In this document: positions 10,735 through 23,121 of the stretch, piece after piece
Layout: each line of letters begins with the position of its first letter
How positions within the stretch are numbered: position 1 is the first letter of the stretch
Assembly (NCBI GenBank): GCA_036245805.1
Contig: BTRK01000004.1
Location: 20,336,001-20,400,000 of the forward strand
DNA: 64,000 nucleotides
DNA from: Pristionchus mayeri
Taxonomy: Eukaryota > Nematoda > Chromadorea > Rhabditida > Neodiplogasteridae
Reading direction: 5' to 3'
Translations under genes and position numbers: made by a program
The notes under the pieces: model-generated
Databases searched by the model: none
The model's input: the letters and a program-made list of their open reading frames with translations, nothing else
What the model was told of the DNA's origin: nothing

Positions 10735-11099
10735 ATGCAGGATCTCGCGGCAGTTTATGTGGCGATTGCTTCGTGCATGTAAGGACCAGTTACATACATT
10801 TCATTAGTCCATTAGTCTGAGATGAATGGAGTGGAATTGTTGAATTTCGCCATCTGTACAAAAAGCCAGTCTCGTTCGAATAGTTCGTGCTTACGCAACA
10901 ATTTTCTATATAAAAATAGCGTTTAAGATTTGTGTGCGTCGCAGCTCTCCTCATTTTCTACTGCTGTTATGTCGATAGTGAGATAGAAGAAGAGGAGTCA
11001 TCCCTTGAACTGGAATCATCCTGTTGTCGAGCCAACCAAATTGCGCCCCTGTCTGAGTTCACCTCTGTGATTGTGGTTCACGATTTCGATAATATGTAA
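10735..11099 (+). CDS. Small single-pass membrane protein, 71 residues
   Basis: Exon 1 (10735-10778) starts MQDLAAVYVAIAS. Exon 2 (10928-11099) continues the hydrophobic segment, FVCVAALLIFYCCYV. It then gives an acidic tail (DSEIEEEESS), a second Cys pair and the end VIVVHDFDNM. The two exons total 72 codons including TAA. The donor is GTAAGG and the acceptor TTTAAG. The pattern of membrane helix then aromatic-Cys-Cys, with an intron inside the helix, mirrors the divergent gene at 9679-10425, so the two look like paralogues sharing a 310 bp intergenic region. Each exon is too short to be found as a long open frame. Confidence 0.5.
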
Positions 11100-11254
11100 A
11101 AAAATGATTTATCAAAGTCTACGAAATGCACTTTAATTTTTTATTGACTGTATCATTGTAATAGAGGCGTAGGAGAGAACATTGCTGCTCACTGCTTGCC
11201 TGGAAGTATATTATGAGAAAGAATTACTGTGAGAATGAACATGATCTCAAAAAA

Positions 11255-12531
11255 TTACTTTTTGATTCCGAATAATCGAAGAAATCCCTCTCTGTAGGGT
11301 CGAAAGAGTACGATTATCACGATAGCATCGAGTGTGGGAAAGAGAGAGTGGAGGAGAGTGGAGACATCGGAGAATGAGGGAGAGAAGACGTCCAAGAAGG
11401 GAACATTCAGGACGTACAGATAAGGGATGAAGATGCAGATGAAGGGAACGAACGTCTCAATGCAGAACTAATTTAGTGTTGAAGCGATGATATGTGCGCT
11501 ACTTCTATCTGATACCAGTGCCAAAAGAGTCGAGTTCTTCCTACTCGTAAGTTTAGTGAGAAATTGATAACCCAAGAAAAAAATGCCTTCGAATACCTGG
11601 ACACTCGCTACGATGAGCAGTCTGATCTGCATGGATCGATCAGAGAAGGAAAGCGTCCTCGCTTTCTGAATTTGACGGTAGGTCAACGAAGCGAGAGTGA
11701 CTGAGAAGGCCAGGGAGAGGAAGATGAGGACATCGAAGATGATGAGGGTCAACTTGGGAATGAAGGCAATTTCGTCATTCTACAAGAATATTCTTTTAGG
11801 AGTGTCTGATTTTTTTCTCGCACCATTCTGAAAATGAGCCATCCTTCAACATACGAAGTATTTAGTTCACTTGCGAGGTTTTCTCTCGCTTCAGCACCAT
11901 CGGGAATATCGACAATAGTAGCTAGTAAGCATAATAAGAACCTGAATGAATCTCCCCCTTTCACTTCCCTGATTCGATAGCATACCACACAGCAGCAATC
12001 ATTATAAATCCCAGGACAAGAGCGACGACAAACCACTTCTGTTGAAATATGTAAATGCAGTTTGACCTGATTTGAGCAGCATTCTTATCATTGAAATACA
12101 ATGGAAACTTACTGTTTGATAGCCCAGTATCGATAGATGAAATGGAGATTGAGTAAGGAGAAGGGCACTGAGAAGCCTGTCCCATACGAGATAATCACAA
12201 ACTTGTTGTCGAGAAAATTGAGTGAAATCACTCCAAAGATCTCTTCTTGAGCAATTACTCTCTGAAGTTTTATTTTACCGTTGAAAGTAATAAAGCGAAC
12301 CGGATAAACAACAGCATGAATAATTATAAGAGCAACGTCGCAAGATGCAAAGCACATCAGAAGATATTTGTATGATCCGAGAAATTTCGGAGAATATTTT
12401 ATAGCAAGATATATTACGAGAATATTAAACGAAATTGAAGGTACTGCAATCGACAAATGAAGAACTCAATTCTTTTTATTCGTACTCATATTGAACGTAG
12501 AGAAGGTATCCATAGCAGTAGCTGATCTCAT
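11255..12531 (-). CDS. Str-class seven-transmembrane chemoreceptor
   Basis: About six exons encode a receptor of about 330 residues. The N-terminal part contains FLGSYKYLLMCFASCD, typical of Str/Srj receptors just after TM1, and NLHFIYRYWAIKQ after TM3. The following exons give TM4 (FVVALVLGFIMIAAV), the extracellular loop with AEARENLASEL, TM5 and TM6, and a last exon with LDAIVIIVLFRPYREGF, the usual Str end of TM7. The stop is at 11255-11257. The start is either 12531 or the in-frame ATG at 12513. Proteins of this family are G-protein-coupled receptors of chemosensory cilia in C. elegans. All joins keep frame, so it appears intact. Confidence 0.85.
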
Positions 12532-12950
12532 CACAGTATTCATCTATTTTGTGATGATTTCGAATAAGATAGCTGAGAAGAGAACAATGACAAGGCAGTA
12601 TCCCTCGAGAGTTGGTTTATATGATCTCGAATCGTGAATGGCTCAAAATATTTTCAGACCTTATAAATTCCCAGAGGAATACCTCTCGAATTTATTCTGG
12701 GTGTAAAATGATAGCTATACTTCCGGTATACAAATGCACCCCGAAATCAACATTAGCATAAGCAAAAGAGGGAACGCCGCCAACATGAAGAAGCGGGTAA
12801 TTGGATCGGATTGACTGGGAAGAATGTGGGAGCCCCGTAACGTAATATCTCATATGTATTCGATGCTGATAATTTCGGAAAGCGTCTTCTCTCCTGTAGT
12901 ACTCATGATAACGACGATGTCATCGGTGTAAGTGACTCCGATTCTGATCT

Positions 12951-13285
12951 ATGAGCACAATCAAGTGCAGATTCATTCTCCTCGTCATTGTCTTCCTTCT
13001 CTACTTCAGCGGGAATTTTGGAGTTGACGAGGAGCCGTTAGTTATTCTTGATTTTTTATTGATCACTTTTTTTAAAAAACCCTATCCTATAAGAATTTTT
13101 GAGTGAGGAGATAGAGCTGGAAGAACTGCTGCCGAGACGAAGAGAGAGGAGGAACGGGGTTAGAGATGGGTGGGGAAGGTTATCCACTCCATGAGAAATG
13201 AAAGAATACTGCACAGGAACAAGCTCGACTTCTGGAAGCGATGCAGACTCGGCTGTTTATGGTGAGATGTGATTCATTGGAATAA
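12951..13285 (+). CDS. Predicted small secreted or membrane protein, 69 residues
   Basis: Three exons (12951-13036, 13104-13158, 13217-13285) join in frame from an ATG to TAA. The first encodes a signal peptide-like start, MSTIKCRFILLVIVFLLYF. The rest is highly charged: EEIELEELLPRRRERRNG, then a helix EQARLLEAMQTRLFM. Both introns begin GTTAG and the first ends in TTTTGAG, so the splice sites are weaker than those of nearby genes. Read without splicing, the first exon runs on to a stop for 51 residues. No family was recognised. Confidence 0.35.
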
Positions 13286-13619
13286 CGGTTATTTACCACA
13301 TTACGATTTAAATATTGTTATTCTAAGGCATCACTTTTATTCGGACCTCTGAGATTCTATTATCATCATTTTCCTTTTCTTTGGAACAAAAAAAAGTTTT
13401 CAAAATTCACTAGAGCAGGAACAATTTCATCGTTTATTTTCAATTTGAATTTCGTTCAGACACGTCGAGATGATTCATCGTTCTGATGCACGTCAACATT
13501 CGTTTTATCAATGACTTTTTGAATCTGTTTCGATCGATATTCGTTTGTTTCTCTCCCCTTCTCTTCTCTCTTCAGAAGCCCTTTCCCATTGAATCTGCAG
13601 CATGTCGAAGTGAAGGCTG

Positions 13620-15426
13620 CTAGTCAACGCATCCTCGATTACACTGAAAGAATCTTTATTGTACATGAATGAGGAATGATTTCCCTCAGACCGAGGTCAT
13701 AACAATGGAAAATAGATCGAACTACAGTATGAATGGCTGGCAAGAGACAAGAGAACTGTCACACTCACTATATCGATGTCTTGGGGGCAGTGAATTGCAT
13801 CCTGAAAGGCGCCACTCGATTCTTGTAGTGGCGAATGAACTGGTAGGCGACTGCTGGAGCGACTGTTGCTGCTGATCTGAACGAACTAGTCTTTAAATTC
13901 AACAATTTTAGGTCCTGTTCGCTAAATGAAGAGAAGAGAGTTCTAAAATGAAGAAGTTCCGAAACTAGTAGGAAACGTTGACTCACACGACGATGAGATT
14001 GGCTGCTGCACTGCAGATGTCGAGTACCCAGAAGAGATCCTCGTCAGTGATGAGGAAGGAAGGAAGAGAGACCGAGAGGATGTCGATGGGGGCAGAGAGA
14101 AGGAGAATCAGAAGGGGACCAGATGTCACCTACAATAAACTCATTTGATTCTTACAACTGTTAGTTCTCGCGTAAAGAGAATGACGTATTTAGGAAAACA
14201 TTCCCACAAGAAGAACAAGAAGGTGTACGACTACCTTCATAATGCTGATGTTTTCGTTCAGTTGCACTCTGAGACTGAGTGAGTAGATGGCACTAGATCG
14301 ACTCCTCTCGAATAGTTGATGCAGTCTATCCATCTCTGCTTCATTCACACGCAGCAATCGACCGAATAACTGAAAGATATTGTATATTTTGAAAAGCGCT
14401 CATACTTTCTTTCTATTCCACAACTTCCGGCACTGATCATAATGATCATACCAGGTGTTTTTACAAACATATGCCTTTGTTATTTTACTATTACTCAAGC
14501 AGGTAGTATTGAATGGGTGATCATACAGTGGATGTAAAATTGCTCACGTAGATAAAGAGAGCAATAGGCAGCATGGAGAGAGCAGTCGCCTTGTTGCCAT
14601 CGATCACGTCTGAAAGATTGAGAAATGGGAACTAGGTAATGATGACCACCGGAACACCATTTCAATGCGCTGTAGGCAATCTAGGAGGTACATGTACTGT
14701 ACACGATAGTGCTACCATTTAATCGTTTGATCTCACCATTCACTGAGAGTGCAGACATTGCGAAAGTGGCTGCCATCACAGGCACCATTATCAGTGCACC
14801 AATGAGTGGTCGAGTCCTGTTCTCGTAGTCACGGAGGTACAGGGTAGCGAAGAATCTAAACAGTGACCATCGTTAACGCATCAAGTTCATAATCAAAGTG
14901 CTTACCTCTCTAGTGTGATAGTCAGTGGTATTTGAAAGACCATATTGTAGTTCCACAGACGGAATGTATGCAGAAGGGGCAGTGGAAAATCGGCCAGGGC
15001 TGGAAGTCAATGTTTAGAGAGAAATTGGGAAAAATTCACATACTTTTACAAGGAATCACTTCTGCTTCGTAGAGGATCATCACTAGTCTAGAGGTGAATC
15101 CCAATCCGAATCCTATGAATTGACCCGTGCACAACACTCGAATGTTTATGTGGAGCGGCTGAATTATTTTGTGTGCACTTTACAGGTAGCACTCCATTAC
15201 CTTCCACAGGACCATCACAAATACGTAGCAAACGAGTTGAATGAGAATGGATACAATTATGATTCCCTGAAGGAGACATCATCACGAAAAAGGGAAAAAG
15301 ACAAACCTCGAGAAGGAGACATGCCTTGATGGGAGATTCGAGAAAACGAACTCGATTCATTCTCACCATTTGACTCATCCAATATGTATGGTTGAGTCCG
15401 TTGGTCACCAACCACTGGGCCGTCAT
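13620..15426 (-). CDS. Sre-class seven-transmembrane chemoreceptor
   Basis: About nine exons with good splice sites run from ATG 15426 to TAG at 13620-13622, giving about 330 residues. Diagnostic features are ERFFATLYLRDYENRTRP after the third membrane segment, which suits the Sre pattern of FAT followed by DYE, and YSLSLRVQLNEN before TM6, matching the Sre LS-R-QL-EN motif. The start reads MTAQWLVTNGLNHTYW and the last exon adds CNRGCVD. All exon joins keep frame. It lies in the same orientation as the Str gene at 11255-12531, so two unrelated receptor classes are clustered here. A chemosensory role is inferred from the family. Confidence 0.85.
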
Positions 15427-16469
15427 TCTGATGAACTCAAGAGTAGAATTGAAAGAGGGGATCTGAAGGGAAGTGGGAGAGAGTCAACCCCGCATTGTAA
15501 TGGGAGCTTGTGAGGTAGTAATTTCTCTTTGTTCTAGCTACAACTAAGACAGCTGAGATTGAACAACTGAACAATTTGTAGATTCAAGAACGGAATGCAA
15601 TGAAAACAATATGAAAATTTTACGTGGTTTGTTTAGGCGGGGTGGTACAATCAAATGATTCATAAAGAATTGTATCTATATTCGTGTGTATTGTTAACCC
15701 AGTTAACACGAGACAAGGAAAAACATTATCTCGTAATGATTTCTATGTAACAGACAAGATAACCAAAGAACTTTTTTCTATTCAAAGCCATATCTATATT
15801 TATCGAGACGAAGCGACGGAAAAAAATACGATGAAAATATTGTTTCGATTAGTGTTTCGTTGTGATTAATTTACCGATGCACTTCGTTTGCCCGGTCAAA
15901 TAAAGGAGATCATCGATGATCGTTAGTCGTCTTTTCTCATAGGCGGCTTCCCCTAATTTCGTTGATTTTTACCCGTTAGTCTCTATCCCTGACTTTTGTA
16001 ATCGTAGGGGCAATATTTGAGCTTCCGTTGGATCTTTTCCCCGTCCTGCTCTCCTTCGTTCTTTGATCTTGCTCTGTACTTCAGGCGAAGTCGCAAGATT
16101 TTCCAGTGTCGTTCATATCGACAAGAGACATCACTTGAATGAAAGTGACTGTGAACCTAAGTTTGTTGTTCAACTATGAATCATATGAAAATTTTCTCCC
16201 AATATATGATATTTATATTCGTCCAATAGAATGTGATCAAGTAACATCGGCCAGAACTTGAGTCACTATGCAACAATTAATGATATATTCGTTTTTCACC
16301 GAACTTTCCAAGATTTCTTTATAATTTTGCAATCTATTCGTTAAATTGCCAAAAAAGAATACAATAAATTGTTACAAATCTTGACGACAAAAATGTATCT
16401 CGATTCTAAACTTCTCTCCAGGGAGTCGCGTATAGGAGATGGAAAGAATAAATGAGGTAGGAGGGCCAT
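15427..16469. other. Intergenic, AT-rich
   Basis: About 1 kb between the Sre receptor and the end of the Gln-rich gene. A plus-strand open frame at 15684-15869 (61 residues) has no splice partners or family features and is probably chance. I see no RNA gene or repeat. Confidence 0.5.
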
Positions 16470-19400
16470 TTAATAAATAATGTTGTTTCCAGTTTGACCC
16501 CGTCCAGCCATCTAAAATATTCGATTATTCATTGTAATCTGCTCAGTCCATAATAAGATAACTTTCTCTAAATCGCCTCCACAAATTTTAAACATGAATT
16601 CTCACCCCCACTCCTTCATTGTAACGATTGTGCTGAGTGCTCCTAAATGCGAAAGAATCCTGCAAGAATTTTGATCATTTGATTTCCTCCTTTCTCTCAT
16701 TTGTTTCCCGGAAGCAGTTGATCCACCTAGCATATCTTGACAACTGTTTAATCCCTTGACGTATCTGAACCTTTACTACTCGTTAAATGTAGCTCACCTC
16801 GATCGATGGGAGTCCTTTCTTCTGCGAGCACTCATTGAGGATGAAAGAAGTGTGTGCATCGAGCTGATGATCAGAGATTAGACTACGGAATTACTGAGAG
16901 AGATCAAAGATCAACTCACGAAATCATTGGGAAAGGCCTCTGAAGTAGCTGCAGCAGCGTACGAGTTTGTACCGATATTTACAGTGTGCTGCAAAGAGAA
17001 TCACCAGTGTGTTGAAATAAATATTTCTCGATCTATTAGGATTCTACACTATCAAATTTGTTTTCAATTGCATTTCAAGGATTTAACAGAGGGGGCCCTG
17101 TAGGGAGTCTCGATTCTCTCAGAAATCCTCTGTTAAGCTGACCGTAGAGTAATTGGGCGAATGGTTTTGGGTGGAAGAGGTGGAGGGATGGGCGGAGAAG
17201 TTGTGCTCGGATTGACGCCAGTGGATGTACTGCGACTGAAATGAAAGGCATAGTAGATATTCAAAAGATGCTCGTCAGTAAAAGAGACCCTTGGTAGGTG
17301 TCTCACCTCTTCCTCTCTCTCTCCTCCCCGCGGCTGCGAAGTGGGCGGGGCTAGAAGCACTCTCGCAGTCTGCGCCTGCTGCAGCTCCTTGGACTGCTTC
17401 CATTTCTTGGCGCGAGGGTCGGGGACGAAGCTGATGCCGTTCTTCTCCATTGGAGTATCCGATATCTTGGCCATCTTCGTAAGGGGAGCCTCCCGATTTA
17501 GAATCATCTGGATCTTATTCATGTCTGCGTAGGGCCGCTTCGCCTGTTCCTGCAGAGTTTAGATTGTAGGAGTAGCTACGGGAGTGTTGAATAATGCAAG
17601 ATTACGGTATCAATGTGTCTGACCCTTTTGTCATGAGCTGCGGCTGCAGCTGCTGCATACTGATGATAGGGGTCAAAGACTTCATTTTTTCGAGGGTCAC
17701 TCGTAATTACATGTTGCAGTGGCTGTGGAACCTGTTGTTGTTGTTGCTGCTGTCCAAGGTTCTGTAAGATTATCATCTACCGTATGTAATATCTACCGGC
17801 TACCATACCTGCACTTTCTGGGTCTGAGTCTTGGGACGGTACTGTTTCCGAAGGTAGGCATCGCTGCCCCGGTTCTTCATCTCTTGCCATCTCCTCATTG
17901 CCTCGTCACTTGAATTAGGGACCTAAAATATAGGGGATTGTGACCGGCACTACTAGAGTATCATTCTGCGATAGTTGTACCTCAGTCGTCATTGTTTTCG
18001 AGACTTCCTGTGTCTGAACTGGTCGAGGACGACGTACGGAAGAAGAATCGTGTATAGAGATCTGAAATCAATCTATATTTACCCTTCCCCGAGGTTTACA
18101 GCATCCTACACTAGAAATATAAGATACTCACTGATCGAGGGTCAACTGCTGTCCCCTGCTGCAACTTCTTCAATTGCTGCACAATCTGGGTTAGAGATGC
18201 AATCTGTCGCTTGTTTGATTCCTGAGAATTCATCGATTGCTATATGACGCCGGTTGTGTAAGAATCGAACAAGGTCTGGCACATAAAATTTTCGAAAAGT
18301 TGTGGATTGGGGTTTTCGAGAGTGCTGATCATCATGGTCAACTTCATTTTGCACCAACTCGAACGGTTAAGCCAGGCTGGAGGTAGGCTGCATGTACATT
18401 TCTGTAAATATCATCGAAACGGAATGAGCTATCATCTTCAAATTTGTATAGTGATACAATAAGCTACCTGTGATCCCGTTGAAGCTAAATTAGCATATTT
18501 TGAAATATGCTAATTTCATCAAATTTTTGATCTCGAATATAAGGCTTGAAGTAACAGCGAGACCTACATAGAGAGATGCGCGTTGATCTGAGGGTCATTT
18601 TTCGTGTGCTATGTACGGAGTTATAACTCGGCACTTTTTTGCTACACTCACTTTTGAGAAGTAATTTTCAATTCTGTGTTGCGGAAACCGCTCGGCGAGC
18701 GAGAAATGAGATTGAATTCCTTTGTTCGGATCGAATTTACCAACGCTATCAATGAAACTCATCCCAATTATGCAATGATCGTTCATAGAATGTGAAAATT
18801 GCTTCACAAAAGTGAGTGTAGCAAAAAAGTGCCGAGTTATAACTCCATATATAGCATACGAAAAATAATCCCCAGATCAACGCACATCTCCCTCTGTAGG
18901 TCTCGCTGTTACTTCAAGCCTCATATTCGAGATCAAAAATTTTATGAAATTAGCATATTTCAACATATGCTAATTAAGCTTCAACGGGATCACAGGTAGC
19001 TTATAGTACCACTGTACAAATTTGAAGATGATAGCTCATTCCGTTTCGATGTTATTTACATAAATGTACATGCAGCCTATATGCAGCCTGGCTTAACCGT
19101 TCGAGTTGGTGCAAAATGAAGTTGACCATGATGATCAGCACCCTAGAAAACACCAATCCACAAGTTTTCTAAAATTTGATGTGCCAGACCCATCATAAGA
19201 TTATTCGATTCTTACGCAACCGGCGTGATATGTGTACATTCCCTTCGCTGAGCATGCTGTTTGATGTTATACAATACCCTACTTTATACTCTAGTCTAAG
19301 GATCAATTCGATGCTCACATGATCCATTGCTGAACTCTGGTGGAGAATTTGAATGTCAGCTGTCCTCTCCGATTCCTTCCTTCGTCTCACAGCATTCAGT

Positions 19401-22400
19401 ACCATGGAGTAGTCTTCGAATTCGAAGATGGACTTCTTCTCGTTTTCACTCAGTATTTCTCCCATCTCCTTCTTCTTCCATGCAGAGGATTGGAGTCGTG
19501 CGCACTCTTCCATGAGGAGAAGACATTCCGCGGAGTAGACCATACCCATCCTCTTCGCGATGGGTCGAGTGGGCAGAACGAGATCGGGAACGTAGTACAG
19601 CCTCAGGAAGTCTTCGAATGATTTGGAAAAGACATCTGCCAGGTCGGAACGGCTGAAAATTAATTATTTGGATTAAAGGGGACTATCAGCAAAACTAGCC
19701 AGGACAAATTGACAACGCAGTTTCGAGAAAATCGTAAACCGTAATTCATTTTCGAAATTCCGATTTTGAAATCGATATTCAGAATTAAGAGACCGGATCG
19801 GTAAGAATCGACCATAATAGCATACCCCCCCCCGGCCACGCCCCCCTGGAATGAGATCCATCTACCCATATTTGGTGCATGAATACACCTTGGTCCGGTA
19901 TATCACAAAGCACCACTGAATTCCAGATTAGACCTTCCACTAGAGAATGAAGTGATCTCAAAGTTGAAAAACAGGTATTTCGTAAAATCTCCATGGACAT
20001 AGTTAGATCCAAAGTCTCTTTTACATTGTACTAGGCATGGCCCATGACCAAAAAATAATTAAAATTATCAAACCTGGGCCAATTGGAAATTTTAAAATCT
20101 ATCGAAATTTTTTATTTTTTTTGCCACCAGTTTTGCGTTACGAAAGAGCGCACGCTCTCACTAGGCTTATAATTTAGGCCAATCAATTCTGTACCGATTA
20201 GCTTCAAAGTTAGTTCGATTCGACGTTTCCGTTTTCCTTTCCCCTTGATGAGAATGTGTCGGCGTGATGCCGGTTTCTCATTTTTCGGATATATCTTACT
20301 CGAATCGAGAATCACAGAAGAGATAATGTAGCACTCGAATTTCGAAGGACACATGAGTATAATTTGAAGTTGAAACTAAGATATTGACTTATTCTGATAA
20401 AGTCGATTTTCGCAGACTCGATTTTACCCAGATTTGCGCAACTCTAAGTAAGAAATCGCAAAGGTATGGTGATGATCGCTATATGCAAAATAAAGTAGGC
20501 TTTCTTATTACTAAGATAACATAAAAATATCGTGTTTTCACTTCGCCAAGTCAATATTTTTCTGCTCTCAAAACGCAAAAATCATGATGTCGATGAAAAA
20601 TTTTGGATAGATATATAGCTAGTTCGGCTTAATTTCATCAACTCACATCCTTTAGCCACTAAAAACGCAAAAATTTACTCAAAAAATCGAAAACTGACAA
20701 AGTTCAGAAAATTTGTTTGCATCAACTTCGATTATGCCCAAGTTTGTGATACCATTAATCGATAGAATATCTCACATTACCGGAAAGTCAAGTCGCACAG
20801 TAAAATACTGTAACTATTTTGTAAAGCAATTGCCGTATGAACTTATTTGGCGTAGTCATTTCGTAAATATCTACGATCAAATTAGAGACAAATCGAGAAT
20901 GAGATAAATGATTTCCGTTAGAAAATTTACAAAATTCAAACAAAAAGCGTGGTAAACAATATTATTTGTTGTTATCTGATTAAGTAATGCTGAAAAAATT
21001 AAAACAAAGGTCATGTAAAAAAATCTGAAAATTACGAAATTTTCACATCGCGAAAATCGAGTTTCTTGAATTTTGAAAAGAACAAAGTGTATTTTGCATT
21101 TTCTACCACCATTTGAAAAATAGAGAAAGATTATATTGATATATAATCGAATTTCATAAATAAACCGGATTTTATAACGGAAATCATTTATCCCATTATC
21201 GATTTGCCTCGAATTTGATCGTAGATATTTACGAAAAGACTAAGCCAAATAAGTTCATACGGCAATTACTTTACACAATAGTTACTGTATTTTACTGTGC
21301 GACTTGATTTTCCGGTAATGTGAGCTATTCTATCGATTAATGGTATCACAAACTTGGGCATAATCGAAGTTGATGCAAAATAAATTTTCTGAACTTCGTC
21401 AGTTTTCGATTTTTTGAGTAAATTTTCGCTTGTTTAGTGGCTAAAGGATGTGAGTTGATGAAATTAAGCCGAACTAGCTATATATCTATCCAAAATTTTT
21501 CATCGACATCATGATTTTTGCATTTTGAGAGCAGAAAAATATTGACATGGCGAAGTGAAAACACCGATATTTTTATGTTATCTTAGTAATAAGAAAGCCT
21601 ACTTTATATTGCATATAGCGATCATCACCATACCTTTGCGATTTCTTACTTAGAGTTGCGCCAATCTGTGTAAAATCGAGTCTGCGAAAATCGACTTTTT
21701 CAGAATAAGTCAATATCTTAGTTTCAACTTCAAATCATACTCATGTGTCCTTCGAACTTCGAGTGCTACATTATCTCTTCTGTGATTGTCGATTCGTGTA
21801 AGATATAGCCGAAAAATGAGAAACCGGCATGACGCCGACACATTCTCATCAAGGGGAAAGGAAAACGGAAACGTCGAATCGAACTAACTTTGATGCTAAT
21901 CGATACAGAATTGATTGGCCTACATTATAAGCCTAGTGAGAGCGTGCGCTCTTTCGGTACGCAAAACTGGTGGCAAAAAAATAAAAAATTTCGATAGATT
22001 TTAAAATTTCCAATTGGTCCAGGTTTGATAATTTTGATTATTTTTTGGTCATAGGCCATTCCTAGTACAATGCAAAAGAGATTTTGGATCTAACTATGTC
22101 CATGGAGATTTTACGAAATACCTGTTTTTCAACTTTGAGATCACTTCATTCTCTAGTGGAAGGTCCAATCTGGAATTCAGTGGTACTTTGTGCTATACCG
22201 GACCTAGGTGTACACATGCACCAAATATGGGCAGATGGATCTTATTCCAGGGGGGCGTGGCCGGGGGAGGTCGTGTCTTACCGATCCGACCTCTTAAGTT
22301 ACGGTTCAATGAATGGATTCAAAGTTGACCCTGACGCACAGGCTGTGAGAGAGCACGCGACTTGAAGACGCGACTTCTTTCCCTATTTGAAACATATTTC

Positions 22401-22568
22401 AACTAGGCGTTTTTTTTCTTATAATCCTGCTTTAAGATATTGACGGTAGGTAACGGTGAAAAGAGCACGTAAAAATGGGAGTATTAATGGTACGGTAGAG
22501 ACTTGAACAGCTGAGATGACCAACCTGAGCTGTCTGCGGGGTATTTGGGAGAGTTGAGTGGACTCCAT
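16470..22568 (-). CDS. Gln/Ala-rich protein, unrecognised, with two element-filled introns
   Basis: About twelve exons give roughly 465 residues. Exon 1 (22525-22568) starts MESTQLSQIPRRQL. Exon 2 (19319-19652) is the main globular part, with SFEDFLRLYYVPDLVL and MEECARLQSSAW, rich in helix and charge. The following exons are low-complexity: LTQIVQQLKKLQQG, a run of seven Gln in QQQQQQQVPQPLQH, a run of seven Ala (YAAAAAAAHDK) and SDPRKNEVFDPYHQ. The last small exons all join in phase 0 and end GQTGNNIIY. Introns 1 and 2 are about 2.9 kb and 1.1 kb and each holds a fold-back palindrome, whereas other introns are short. The composition suggests a nuclear or RNA-associated scaffold, but that is inference only. 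Confidence 0.6.
18244..19228. mobile_element. Fold-back palindrome in intron 2 of the Gln-rich gene
   Basis: Arms of about 400 bp (about 18244-18645 and 18800-19228) are reverse complements with modest divergence, around a unique centre of about 155 bp. The outer ends carry GTAAGAATCGA at 18258-18268 and its inverse at 19205-19215, the same terminal motif as the long-arm element at 2163-4791, followed in both by a GGCACAT box. It has no coding capacity. It fills almost all of the intron. Confidence 0.8.
19785..22298. mobile_element. Large fold-back palindrome in intron 1 of the Gln-rich gene
   Basis: Two arms of about 1.1 kb (about 19785-20915 and 21175-22298) are reverse complements over their whole length, flanking a roughly 260 bp AT-rich centre. 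The same short open frame therefore appears twice in opposite orientation (19785-20012 minus and 22084-22365 plus), which shows the symmetry. The left end carries GTAAGAATCGA at 19801-19811, and the right end has a diverged form. No transposase was seen, so it is probably a non-autonomous element. Confidence 0.85.
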
Positions 22569-23121
22569 GATATCAGTAGAGATAATGATGAGAGAAGGAG
22601 ATTACGACGAGTGAAGAATGAATGAACTGAATGAGGAAGAGAGAGGAGAGACTGGGAGAATCCGATGTCCACTCCTTCGCTGGAAGCTTCCAATTAGAAG
22701 ATAGGGCAGAGCATCGTAAACTCTATTACAACTTCAATAATAAAGTAGGAGAAGGAAACCCACTGGCATGGATTGAAGACATGCGTTTTAGAGGTATTAT
22801 GAGGAGGCTAATTGAAAAAAACTTTATTTATGAATATTTTTTAGCTGCAACGGCTTTCCCTGTTTGAAAAGCATATTCTACACAATTTACAACGAGCAGA
22901 TCGAGTTAAATTTTAAAAGATAATCCTGCCATCGAGACAGCAGACCTCTCATCTTCTGACGTCCCTGCAAGAAGAACCCCAGAATATCGTACTTGATAAA
23001 ATTCGAATGCTTCTCAAAAGAAAACGAGCCACACCTTGCTCGTTATCGTTTTTTTTCGTTCACTGAATCGAGTCTCGTTCTATAGACAGACATCGTTAGA
23101 ACCAAAACGATTGAGTTGAAA
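22569..23121. other. Intergenic region upstream of the Gln-rich gene
   Basis: This should hold the promoter of the minus-strand Gln-rich gene. A 78-residue plus-strand open frame at 22631-22867 has no splice context and is treated as chance. No clear regulatory motif was identified. Confidence 0.4.

Noticed and set aside
12600..12880. Hydrophobic minus-strand frame (MLAAFPLLLMLMLISG) upstream of the Str gene
   Set aside because: Open for only about 23 residues after the ATG and no credible exon partners. May be another tiny membrane gene, but unsupported.
19785..22365. Two nearly identical open frames in opposite orientation
   Set aside because: They are the same arm sequence of the palindrome read from both sides, with no domain. 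Not a duplicated gene.
22631..22867. 78-residue plus-strand open frame upstream of the Gln-rich gene
   Set aside because: No splice context, no domain and mixed composition. Likely chance.
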